This document shows, one piece after another, positions 1 through 5,385 of a stretch of DNA of 9,765 bases (position 1 is its first letter; each line of letters opens with the position of its first letter). Source of the DNA: Oscillospiraceae bacterium (GTDB lineage: Bacteria; Bacillota; Clostridia; Oscillospirales; CAG-272). Location of the stretch: positions 1 through 9,765 of the forward strand of contig WREN01000062.1 in assembly GCA_009779295.1 (NCBI GenBank). The letters run 5' to 3'. A model generated the notes under the pieces. It ran no database searches. It saw nothing but the letters and a program-made list of their open reading frames with translations, and was not told the DNA's origin. The translations under genes and the position numbers were made by a program.

Positions 1-280
1 AAAGCCTTGCTACCGTTCCGCTTTCCCCGCAATCGATATTAATTTGGTTAGATTTTTTTGCCGGAGTTACAATTAATTTATCGGTTTCGATTTTTATTTC
101 CGCTCCGAACGAAATCAATGCGTTTATCGCCGAACGCACATCGTCAGAAATGTAGTCCAGCAAAATTTCCGTTGGTTTATCCGATAAAGCTGAAGCGGTC
201 AATATACGTTGTGCGTAAGATTTTGATGGAATTGCCTTGATTGTTCCGAATAATTTCGACGGTTCGATTCTTACATCCAT
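1..280 (-). CDS. aroA: 3-phosphoshikimate 1-carboxyvinyltransferase (EPSP synthase), N-terminal part, runs off left edge
   Basis: Catalyses the sixth step of the shikimate pathway: transfer of the enolpyruvyl group of PEP to shikimate-3-phosphate, in the cytoplasm. Only about 93 N-terminal residues are present. The reading starts MDVRIEPSKLFGTIKAIPSK and shows the family signatures in order: the substrate-binding PSKSYAQR segment near residues 18-25, the helix DDVRSAINALISFGAEI near 46-62, and DCGESGTVARL at the window edge (canonical DCGxSGTxxR). The start is set by the family N-terminus and by its junction with aroB: the aroB stop and this ATG form TAATG with a one-base overlap, and AAAGGGG lies a short distance upstream inside aroB. 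This implies translational coupling as the fourth gene of the aro operon. The C-terminal roughly three quarters lie outside the window. Confidence 0.93.
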   Translation of the reverse strand, partial: MDVRIEPSKLFGTIKAIPSKSYAQRILTASALSDKPTEILLDYISDDVRSAINALISFGAEIKIETDKLIVTPAKKSNQINIDCGESGTVARL

Positions 281-1299
281 TAACTTAACCCCTTTGCAAA
301 AATATTTTCGAGTTCGTTAGTATTTACTTTTTTTAAATATGCCTTGCCAATTTTTTCAAGAAATACGAGCGTAATTTTTTCACCTTCACGTTTTTTATCT
401 GTCAACGCTTTATACGCAAGTTCTTTCGCATTGTACGGACAATTTATATTGATATTGTACTTGTGAAATATTTTCATTAATCTATCATCTTTTTCCATAA
501 TCTTCATTCCCATCGCAACCGCGCGGCCGTGTGAAATTTTATAATCACTTAAGGCTTCAATAGCGTGACCCGCAGTATGCCCGAAATTTAAGAGCTGGCG
601 TTCGTTCCGGTCGAATTCATCACGCTCAACGATTTCGCGTTTTATATTCACACAAATTCCTACAATATATTCAAATTTATCATATAAATATTCATTTAGC
701 AGCATATTAAACAAATTTTCGCTGTATATACATCCATATTTGATAATTTCGCACAATCCGTCATTAAAAATTTCGCTCGGTAATGTTTTAAAAGTTTCCG
801 GATCGCAAAAAACGCAGGTCGGTTGATGGAACGCGCCTATCAAATTTTTGCCAATATTCATATCGACTCCGGTTTTCCCTCCGACCGATGAATCTACCGC
901 CGCCAATAACGTGGTAGGAATTTGCACATAAGAAATACCGCGTAAATAGATCGCTGCAGCAAATCCCGCCAGGTCACCGACTACTCCGCCGCCCAAAGCA
1001 ATTACCAAACCGCTCCTGGTAATTCCCTGCTCCGCCATAAATATCAGTAATTTTTCAACCGTTCCGAGATTTTTTGAATGCTCTCCGTTCGGGAAAATAA
1101 ATGTATCAACTTTAAATCCAACGCTTTCGTAGGATGTTTTTACCGTATCGCCGTAGAGATTATACACGACGTTGTCGCTTACAATCATGGCAGAACATGG
1201 ATTTATTAATTCGGCGGTAAGTTCGCCGCAACGATTCAACAAACCATTTGCGATATGAATTTCATATGGTTTCGCCGTGTTTACTTTAATCGTTCTCAT
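280..1299 (-). CDS. aroB: 3-dehydroquinate synthase
   Basis: Converts DAHP to 3-dehydroquinate, the second shikimate-pathway step, using NAD and a divalent metal (usually Zn or Co) in the cytoplasm. It has 339 residues, close to the usual 340-360. Visible motifs are NGEHSKN (71-77), the NAD-binding ALGGGVVGDLAGF (101-113), PTTLLAAVDSSVGGKTGVD (128-146), the metal ligand Glu184 in CEIIKYG, NFGHTAGHAIE (238-248) with ligand His241, and His257 in SHGRAVAMGM. The last motif is normally HGEAVAxGM, so Arg259 replaces the usual Glu; everything else looks intact. Eight bases separate it from the tyrA stop and its Shine-Dalgarno is weak (GGAT about 12 bases upstream), so expression probably relies on coupling to tyrA. 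Its stop overlaps the aroA start. Confidence 0.97.
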   Translation of the reverse strand: MRTIKVNTAKPYEIHIANGLLNRCGELTAELINPCSAMIVSDNVVYNLYGDTVKTSYESVGFKVDTFIFPNGEHSKNLGTVEKLLIFMAEQGITRSGLVIALGGGVVGDLAGFAAAIYLRGISYVQIPTTLLAAVDSSVGGKTGVDMNIGKNLIGAFHQPTCVFCDPETFKTLPSEIFNDGLCEIIKYGCIYSENLFNMLLNEYLYDKFEYIVGICVNIKREIVERDEFDRNERQLLNFGHTAGHAIEALSDYKISHGRAVAMGMKIMEKDDRLMKIFHKYNININCPYNAKELAYKALTDKKREGEKITLVFLEKIGKAYLKKVNTNELENIFAKGLS

Positions 1300-1307
1300 T
1301 TAAATTA

Positions 1308-2144
1308 TCATCCGTTCGCCATCTTGGCATTTTTTCCTTCCACGAGAAGTTTTTTTAATTCCATTTCGTCATGCTTTTTCAACGCCGCGGAATATTCACC
1401 GAGCTGCGCAATAAGTAAATCGATTTCCGCAGTCAAATAATTTTTGTTTTCCAAAAATAATTCCGTCCACATGTTTTCGTTCAAATACGCAACCCGCGTC
1501 ATATCTTTGTAGCTCCCTGCCGAAAACCCGACTTGCATCTTTGCGGAATCGCTTTTGATGTAAGCGTTCGCGACGATGTGGGCGAGCTGTGAAGTAAACG
1601 CTATGATTCGGTCGTGTTCATCAGCCGTCGTGATAGTGATTTTTAGAAATCCGATGCTCGTAAAAAACATTTCCGCGGCTTTGAGCGCAATTATATTCGT
1701 AAATTCGTCCTTGCACAAAATCATCGTCGCGCCGTCAAACAAATGAGCAAATGAATTCTCAAAACCTGATTTCTCAATGCCCATCATCGGGTGACCGCCT
1801 ATGAAATATAACCCGCGTCCGTTGACAAATTCAGATAAACTTTTGCAGATATTGGATTTTACTCCGGCACAATCGATGATAATTGTGCCTTTTTTAAATT
1901 TATCGATGTTTTTTTTGACAAATTCGATCGTGTCATTCGGATATAACGCGACCAAAATGTTGTCGCATTTGCAAAATTCATCTTCTTTAATGATTTTGTC
2001 GATGGCGTTTTGCGCAATTGCTTGCGTAAGCACGTTTTCGTTAATATCATAACCGAAAACGGTGTTTCCGGTATTTGCCTTAATCGCGCGCGCCATCGAA
2101 CCGCCGATAAGACCGAGACCGATAATTCCTATTGTTTTGTTCAT
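1308..2144 (-). CDS. tyrA: prephenate dehydrogenase
   Basis: Oxidative decarboxylation of prephenate to 4-hydroxyphenylpyruvate, the committed step to tyrosine. It has 278 residues, a compact stand-alone form without the C-terminal ACT domain or fused chorismate mutase seen in some relatives. The Rossmann motif GLGLIG spans residues 9-14, and Asp33 ends the second strand (VFGYD), which predicts NAD rather than NADP preference. The catalytic region has GGHPMMGIEKSG (116-127) with His118, and HDRIIAFTSQLAH (177-189) with His177 and His189, matching the family HDxxxAxxSxLxH pattern. GSYKDMTRVA (210-219) matches the conserved GxFxDxTRxA segment. The ATG overlaps the aroF stop as ATGA. Its presence directly downstream of aroF agrees with control by a Tyr-rich leader. 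Allosteric feedback on this enzyme is not evident, since the usual regulatory domain is absent. Confidence 0.95.
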   Translation of the reverse strand: MNKTIGIIGLGLIGGSMARAIKANTGNTVFGYDINENVLTQAIAQNAIDKIIKEDEFCKCDNILVALYPNDTIEFVKKNIDKFKKGTIIIDCAGVKSNICKSLSEFVNGRGLYFIGGHPMMGIEKSGFENSFAHLFDGATMILCKDEFTNIIALKAAEMFFTSIGFLKITITTADEHDRIIAFTSQLAHIVANAYIKSDSAKMQVGFSAGSYKDMTRVAYLNENMWTELFLENKNYLTAEIDLLIAQLGEYSAALKKHDEMELKKLLVEGKNAKMANG

Positions 2145-3157
2145 TGTGTGTCAAACTCCTTTATAAGCGCAAGTAGTTGCGTAATTTCACGAGAAAGTTT
2201 ATCGAACGCTTCCGGCGTGACGGATTGCTGCCCGTCGCAAAGCGCTGCCGACGGATGGTTGTGCACCTCGATTATCAATCCGTCCGTTCCGGCGGCGACC
2301 GCCGCCAGCGACATCGGATGCACGAACCGCGCGATTCCCGTTGCGTGGCTGGGATCGACTACGACCGGTAAATGCGAAAGTTCTTTAATTACAGGTATCG
2401 CGGAAAGGTCTAACGTGTTGCGCGTTGAAGTTTCGAACGTCCGGACGCCGCGTTCGCACAGTATAACTTCCTCGTTTCCGCCGGACATTATATATTCCGC
2501 GCTCATAAGCAGTTCCTGGATCGTGTTTGCTAAACCGCGTTTCAACAAAATCGGCTTTTTAATCATTCCGAGTTCTTTTAAAAGCGCAAAGTTTTGCATA
2601 TTCCGCGCGCCGACTTGGATTATGTCAACTTCTTCGAATAACGGAAGCTGCGACAAATCCATAACTTCGCTGACGATCGGCAGTCCGGTTTCTTTTTTCG
2701 CTTCGAGCAGGAGTTCGATTCCTTCACCTTTCAATCCCTGAAACGCGTACGGCGAAGTACGCGGTTTGAACGCACCGCCGCGCAAAATATTCGCGCCGCT
2801 CTGCTTGACCGATTCCGCGATGGAACAGATTTGTTCTCGCGATTCGACTGAACACGGTCCGGCAATAAGCATGAAATTGCCGTCGCCGATTTTTGTTTCA
2901 CCTACAGATATGACCGTATTTTTCGGATGAAACTTACGGTTCGCGCATTTATACGGTTCTTGTATACGTTTGACGTCCGCTACGATTTCGAGCGCCATTA
3001 AAAGGTCGATGTCAACGCATGAAGTATCGCCGATCAAACCCATGATGGTTGTATTTGTACCTTCGCTCATATGGATTCCGAGATTCATGTTCGTCAACCA
3101 CGATTTCAAGTTTTCAAGCTGATCTTTATTCGCGTTTTGTTTTAAAACTACTATCAT
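2141..3157 (-). CDS. aroF: 3-deoxy-7-phosphoheptulonate synthase (DAHP synthase, type I-beta)
   Basis: Condenses PEP with erythrose-4-phosphate, the entry step of aromatic amino acid synthesis. It has 338 residues in the Thermotoga-like architecture: an N-terminal ferredoxin-like (ACT-like) regulatory domain (about 1-70), then a (beta/alpha)8 catalytic barrel. Signatures are AGPCSVES (99-106), RGGAFKPRTSPYAFQG (126-141), KRGLANT (206-212), CERGVRTFE (234-242) and VVDPSHATG (266-274). Expected metal ligands are Cys102, His271, Glu297 and Asp308. The start at 3157 is chosen because MIVVLKQ is the family N-terminus and AAGGAG lies 7 bases upstream. The same frame stays open upstream through the attenuator hairpin to a TTG at 3208, but those 17 codons are untranslated leader. 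First structural gene of the aro operon. The N-terminal domain suggests Tyr/Phe feedback inhibition, by family knowledge. Confidence 0.97.
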   Translation of the reverse strand: MIVVLKQNANKDQLENLKSWLTNMNLGIHMSEGTNTTIMGLIGDTSCVDIDLLMALEIVADVKRIQEPYKCANRKFHPKNTVISVGETKIGDGNFMLIAGPCSVESREQICSIAESVKQSGANILRGGAFKPRTSPYAFQGLKGEGIELLLEAKKETGLPIVSEVMDLSQLPLFEEVDIIQVGARNMQNFALLKELGMIKKPILLKRGLANTIQELLMSAEYIMSGGNEEVILCERGVRTFETSTRNTLDLSAIPVIKELSHLPVVVDPSHATGIARFVHPMSLAAVAAGTDGLIIEVHNHPSAALCDGQQSVTPEAFDKLSREITQLLALIKEFDTQ

Positions 3158-3169
3158 TTTTAATCTCCT

Positions 3170-3206
3170 TAAAATAATTAAAGGTCTGCGTTTGTGTTCG
3201 CAGACC
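3170..3206 (-). terminator. attenuator terminator hairpin before aroF
   Basis: On the minus strand GGTCTGCG (3206-3199) and CGCAGACC (3190-3183) form a perfect 8-bp GC-rich stem with an 8-base loop, followed by TTTAATTATTTT. It ends about 13 bases before the aroF Shine-Dalgarno, so termination here would keep the whole operon off. The 5' arm and loop (3201-3192) can instead pair with leader bases 3264-3255 over 10 bp including one G-U. That antiterminator excludes this hairpin. The T tract is interrupted, so the termination efficiency is uncertain. Confidence 0.82.
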
Positions 3207-3239
3207 AAATAAAAATCGTTTAAAATTTGACTTTTTACT

Positions 3240-3329
3240 TTAAACTTTTCTTACGCAAACACAATTAACCTTACTTAATGGGTAAGTAACGTAATAATAG
3301 TAATATATGTTTGCAAAAAACTTATTCAT
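3240..3329 (-). CDS. tyrosine-rich leader peptide of the aro operon (attenuation)
   Basis: A 29-codon ORF starting ATG at 3329 with GGAG 8 bases upstream, lying between a strong promoter and the aroF attenuator. It contains Phe4-Phe5 and then NIYYYYYVTYP, giving five consecutive Tyr codons (9-13) and a sixth at 16. The Tyr run mixes TAT and TAC, consistent with selection for the amino acid rather than a simple repeat. The RNA reads as a classical attenuator. Segment 1 (3314-3308, GCAAACA) pairs with segment 2 (3261-3255, TGTTTGC). Segment 2 extended (3264-3255) pairs with segment 3 (3201-3192). Segment 3 also forms the terminator stem with segment 4. A ribosome stalled on the Tyr codons would cover segment 1 and free 2:3. 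One reaching the TAA at 3240 would mask part of segment 2 and allow termination. The peptide itself is probably functionless and degraded. Confidence 0.9.
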   Translation of the reverse strand: MNKFFANIYYYYYVTYPLSKVNCVCVRKV

Positions 3330-3357
3330 TTTGGTATCTCCAATTATTGTTTTTAAT

Positions 3358-3386
3358 ATCATATCACACGTTTTTCGATTTGTCAA
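3358..3386 (-). promoter_or_regulatory. promoter of the aro operon
   Basis: On the minus strand TTGACA (3386-3381), a 17-base spacer, then TATGAT (3363-3358): a perfect -35 and a 5/6 match to the -10 of vegetative sigma-A promoters. The predicted start near 3351 lies about 20 bases before the leader-peptide ATG, giving a leader of about 195 nt before aroF. The region between this -35 and the divergent -35 is only 19 bp of AT-rich sequence. Confidence 0.88.
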
Positions 3387-3405
3387 GATTTTTTTATAAA
3401 AAGTG

Positions 3406-3434
3406 TTGACTTTTTTTACAATATGTGTTATACT
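3406..3434 (+). promoter_or_regulatory. promoter of the methyltransferase-acetyltransferase operon
   Basis: TTGACT (3406-3411), a 17-base spacer, then TATACT (3429-3434): 5/6 matches to both sigma-A hexamers at optimal spacing. The predicted start near 3441 gives a leader of about 190 nt before the methyltransferase gene. It diverges from the aro promoter, so activity or a regulator bound at one could affect the other. Confidence 0.85.
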
Positions 3435-3466
3435 AACCGATAATTTATTTGAAAGGACAATTTGCT

Positions 3467-3535
3467 GTGAACAATTTTAACAAATTTACAGCCAAACATA
3501 AGTCTGGATACCCGTATTGGTATCCCAGGCTTTAG
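3467..3535 (+). CDS. aromatic-rich candidate leader peptide of the methyltransferase operon
   Basis: A 22-codon ORF starting GTG at 3467, with AAAGGA (3452-3457) 9 bases upstream, within the first 100 bases of the predicted transcript. The peptide ends SGYPYWYPRL: three Tyr, one Trp and two Pro among the last eight residues, with Phe4 and Phe7 earlier. These codons lie inside a stable hairpin (3500-3532), so translation of the last third must melt it. The stop TAG follows the hairpin directly. Just after it GTCCTT (3535-3540) is complementary to the leader's own ribosome site AAGGAC (3453-3458), so RBS masking is possible. This resembles translation-coupled attenuators of amino acid or antibiotic-response genes. 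I do not recognise the peptide. Translation is inferred from the RBS, composition and location. Confidence 0.65.
   Translation: MNNFNKFTAKHKSGYPYWYPRL
3500..3532 (+). promoter_or_regulatory. regulatory hairpin overlapping the aromatic codons of the leader ORF
   Basis: AAGTCT plus GGATACC (3500-3512) pairs with GGTATCC, a bulged C, then AGGCTT (3519-3532). This gives a 13-bp stem with one G-U, a perfect 7-bp upper part and a 6-base loop CGTATT. Its arms carry the Tyr-Pro-Tyr-Trp-Tyr-Pro codons. A T-rich stretch (3546-3562) follows only after 13 bases, so this is not a standard terminator by itself. Confidence 0.7.
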
Positions 3536-3570
3536 TCCTTATTGATTTATTTATTTTTATTTAAACTTTA

Positions 3571-3617
3571 AGCGGCTGAAGAACGGACCCCCGTAATCTT
3601 TAGCCGTTATTTTAATT
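3571..3617 (+). terminator. terminator-like hairpin in the leader of the methyltransferase operon
   Basis: AGCGGCTGAAGA (3571-3582) pairs with TCTTTAGCCGTT (3597-3608) over 12 bp with two G-U pairs. Above it ACGG (3583-3586) pairs with CCGT (3591-3594) around the loop ACCC, leaving two bulged A. ATTTTAATT follows, then the GGAGGT ribosome site of the first gene. Position and form fit an attenuator. The short interrupted T run makes termination strength uncertain, and it could act on ribosome access instead. Its 5' arm GGCTG (3574-3578) can alternatively pair with CAGCC (3489-3493) inside the leader ORF. Confidence 0.6.
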
Positions 3618-3632
3618 CCGGAGGTAACAAAA

Positions 3633-4421
3633 ATGTTCGAGCCAATCAAAAACTATTATGAAAATTATGACGAAGACGGGCGGTTGACATCTCAGCATGG
3701 CTCGGTTGAATTCCTGACAACGATGCGGTATATCGAAAAGTATTTGAAATCCGGCGGCAAAATTTTAGAAATAGGCGCAGGTACCGGTCGGTATTCTCAC
3801 GCTCTCGCTAAAAAAGGTTACAGCGTTGATGCTGTCGAATTAGCCGAACATAACATCGAAATCTTTAAACATAACACAGACTCCGGCGAAAACATCACCG
3901 TTACACAAGGAAACGCTATCTATTTGCGCGGGTTCGCGGACAATTTATATGACGTTACGTTGCTGCTTGGACCGATGTATCATCTCTTCACGAAAGAGGA
4001 TAAACAAAAAGCGATCAGCGAAGCAATCCGCGTAACAAAACCGGGTGGTATTATATACGCAGCGTATTGCATATCAGATGTCAGCATTTTAGTCAGCGGA
4101 TTCAAACGAAAAAGTTTCAGCGTAGCGGAATTTATCGAAAAAGGTTATATTGAAACGCAAACTTTTTCAGCGCGTTCGGACCCTTCGTTGGTTTTTGAGA
4201 TTGTACGTAAAGAAAATATTGACGATTTGATGTCGACATTTTCCGTAACTCGGTTGCATTATGTTGCCGCCGACGGTTACGCTTATCACATGCGCGAAGA
4301 AATAAATTTAATGGACACGAAAGAATTCGATTTGTATTTGCAATACCATTTCGCAACTTGCGAACGCACGGATATGGTCGGTTTATCCGCACACACGCTT
4401 GATATATATAGAAAGGATTGA
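3633..4421 (+). CDS. class I SAM-dependent methyltransferase
   Basis: A cytoplasmic 262-residue protein of the methyltransferase-domain family common in Clostridia and Bacilli; the substrate cannot be read from the sequence. Visible are SAM-binding motif I ILEIGAGTGRYS (44-55), the post-I acidic strand VDAVELA (65-71), a motif IV-like LLGPMYHL (111-118) and the post-motif helix AIRVTKPGGIIYAAY (131-145). The C-terminal half (about 150-262) is a cap without recognisable motifs. The start has an excellent GGAGGT 7 bases upstream, immediately after the leader hairpin. First structural gene of the plus-strand operon, with five bases between its stop and the next start. Position behind a peptide leader recalls attenuated resistance methyltransferases such as erm, but this is not an Erm-type rRNA methyltransferase and that role is not supported by sequence. 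Confidence 0.9.
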   Translation: MFEPIKNYYENYDEDGRLTSQHGSVEFLTTMRYIEKYLKSGGKILEIGAGTGRYSHALAKKGYSVDAVELAEHNIEIFKHNTDSGENITVTQGNAIYLRGFADNLYDVTLLLGPMYHLFTKEDKQKAISEAIRVTKPGGIIYAAYCISDVSILVSGFKRKSFSVAEFIEKGYIETQTFSARSDPSLVFEIVRKENIDDLMSTFSVTRLHYVAADGYAYHMREEINLMDTKEFDLYLQYHFATCERTDMVGLSAHTLDIYRKD

Positions 4422-4426
4422 ATTAA

Positions 4427-4910
4427 ATGAACTTAAATAATGAAATTATTAAACTTATGAAAAAAGAAAATTGCAATATCGTCGGTTTTGCAGATTTACG
4501 CTGCCTTCCAAATGAGGCGCGGCAAAATTTCGATATTGCCACAAAAAATCGTAGCAACACTTTCCGGTATTGGTTGGATCGGTAAATGCGCCATGTTAGT
4601 AACTCATGAGGTAGGGTCTGCTTTACGGATGACGGTGGTTTTGACGAACGCACCGTTGAAATGCGGAACGCCTGTAACGAAATCAATGTGCGATCCGAAT
4701 TGCACAATTTGCGTAAACATTTGCCCCGGCAAAGCATCGCTTGGCGGTTTGTGGGAAGTTGGCGTAGACAGAGATGAGTTTTTCAATGCTCACGCCTGTT
4801 ATTCCGCAGCTCGCTCCAGAGCGAAAACATTGTTGGATATCGATGAAACTATGTGCGGTTTGTGTATATCAAACTGCCCGTTTACGAAAAGAGGTATTGG
4901 ATATGAATAA
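4427..4910 (+). pseudogene. QueG-like 4Fe-4S protein, internally deleted and frame-disrupted
   Basis: Two pieces of one gene lie in different frames. Piece one starts ATG at 4427 with AAAGGA 9 bases upstream and reads a convincing family N-terminus, KENCNIVGFADLRCLPNEA then RQNFD (to 4534). It then loses similarity and stops at 4585. Piece two resumes in the +1 frame from about 4533 with ILPQKIVATLSGIGWIGKC and carries the whole C-terminal part: CDPNCTICVNICPG and CGLCISNCPF, two ferredoxin-like cysteine motifs expected to bind two 4Fe-4S clusters, ending at 4910. Relatives of the COG1600/epoxyqueuosine-reductase-like family have, from memory, roughly 80 more residues between NFD and LPQK. 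A deletion of about that size that also changed frame explains the structure. An ATG at 4488 could start piece two, but its first 15 residues look like out-of-frame sequence and the substrate/cofactor-binding half would be missing. Confidence 0.82.
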
Positions 4911-5385
4911 AAATGTAACAATCAGACGTGCTGAAATCAAAGACATTTTTGAAATCACAAAAATTTTATCGCAGATAGCGGAATTACATCACCAAGGTCG
5001 ACCGGATATTTTCAAATCCGGCACGCAAAAATATAATAAGGAAGAATTTGAAAATATTTTAAACGATCCAAACCGTCCGGTTTTTGTGGCGGTTGACGAA
5101 AATGACACCGTGTTGGGATATTGTTTCTGCATGGTAGTTCAATATGCAAAACATGCAGTTTTCAACGATTACAGTTCTTTATACATCGACGACTTTTGCG
5201 TTTATGAAAGTTACCGCGGACAAGGCATCGGCAAGAAAATCTTCATGGAAGTTAAAGAATATGCGAAACAAATCGGCGTTTATAACATCGACCTAAACGT
5301 TTGGGAATTCAATGAAAGTGCAAGAAAATTTTACGAAAATTGCGGATTTGTGACGCAAAGACGCAGAATGGAGATGATTTTATGA
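4903..5385 (+). CDS. GNAT family N-acetyltransferase, single domain
   Basis: Transfers an acetyl group from acetyl-CoA to an amine; the substrate is not evident. It has 160 residues, normal for a one-domain GNAT. MNKNVTIRRAEIKDI is a typical beta1-alpha1 start. IDDFCVYESYRGQGIGKKI (95-113) contains the acetyl-CoA pyrophosphate loop RGQGIG (105-110), and LNVWEFNESARKFYENCGF (131-149) is motif B with Asn137 and Tyr144. The start at 4903 is chosen over an upstream in-frame ATG at 4774, because homology begins here and GAGG lies 8 bases upstream. The frame before it overlaps the coding sequence of the QueG-like gene. It overlaps the end of that gene by 8 bases and the next gene by ATGA, so it belongs to the operon. 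Confidence 0.92.
   Translation: MNKNVTIRRAEIKDIFEITKILSQIAELHHQGRPDIFKSGTQKYNKEEFENILNDPNRPVFVAVDENDTVLGYCFCMVVQYAKHAVFNDYSSLYIDDFCVYESYRGQGIGKKIFMEVKEYAKQIGVYNIDLNVWEFNESARKFYENCGFVTQRRRMEMIL

Noticed and set aside
2010..2741. Long plus-strand reading frame (about 240 codons) opposite tyrA and aroF
   Set aside because: It lies wholly antisense to two well-supported genes, has no domain-like features, and is a shadow of their codon usage.
3158..3208. Upstream extension of aroF to a TTG at 3208, adding 17 residues
   Set aside because: The added codons run through the terminator hairpin and the AAGGAG ribosome site, and the family N-terminus begins at the ATG at 3157.
3546..3562. T-rich stretch after the leader-peptide hairpin as its terminator tail
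   Set aside because: It begins 13 bases after the stem, too far for a standard intrinsic terminator. The later hairpin at 3571-3608 is better placed.
3441..3632. T-box riboswitch in the plus-strand leader
   Set aside because: No T-box core (AGGGTGGNACCGCG-like) or specifier stem was found, and the leader is too short. The mini-ORF with hairpins is a better description.
4488..4532. ATG at 4488 as a genuine start of a 140-residue iron-sulfur protein
   Set aside because: Its first 15 residues are the out-of-frame reading of the real QueG-like N-terminus and no ribosome site is seen. It is better treated as part of a broken gene.
4543..4549. Programmed -1 frameshift at the A AAA AAT run to rescue the QueG-like gene
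   Set aside because: The two pieces need a +1 change, not -1, and a large middle segment of the family is missing. Deletion explains both.
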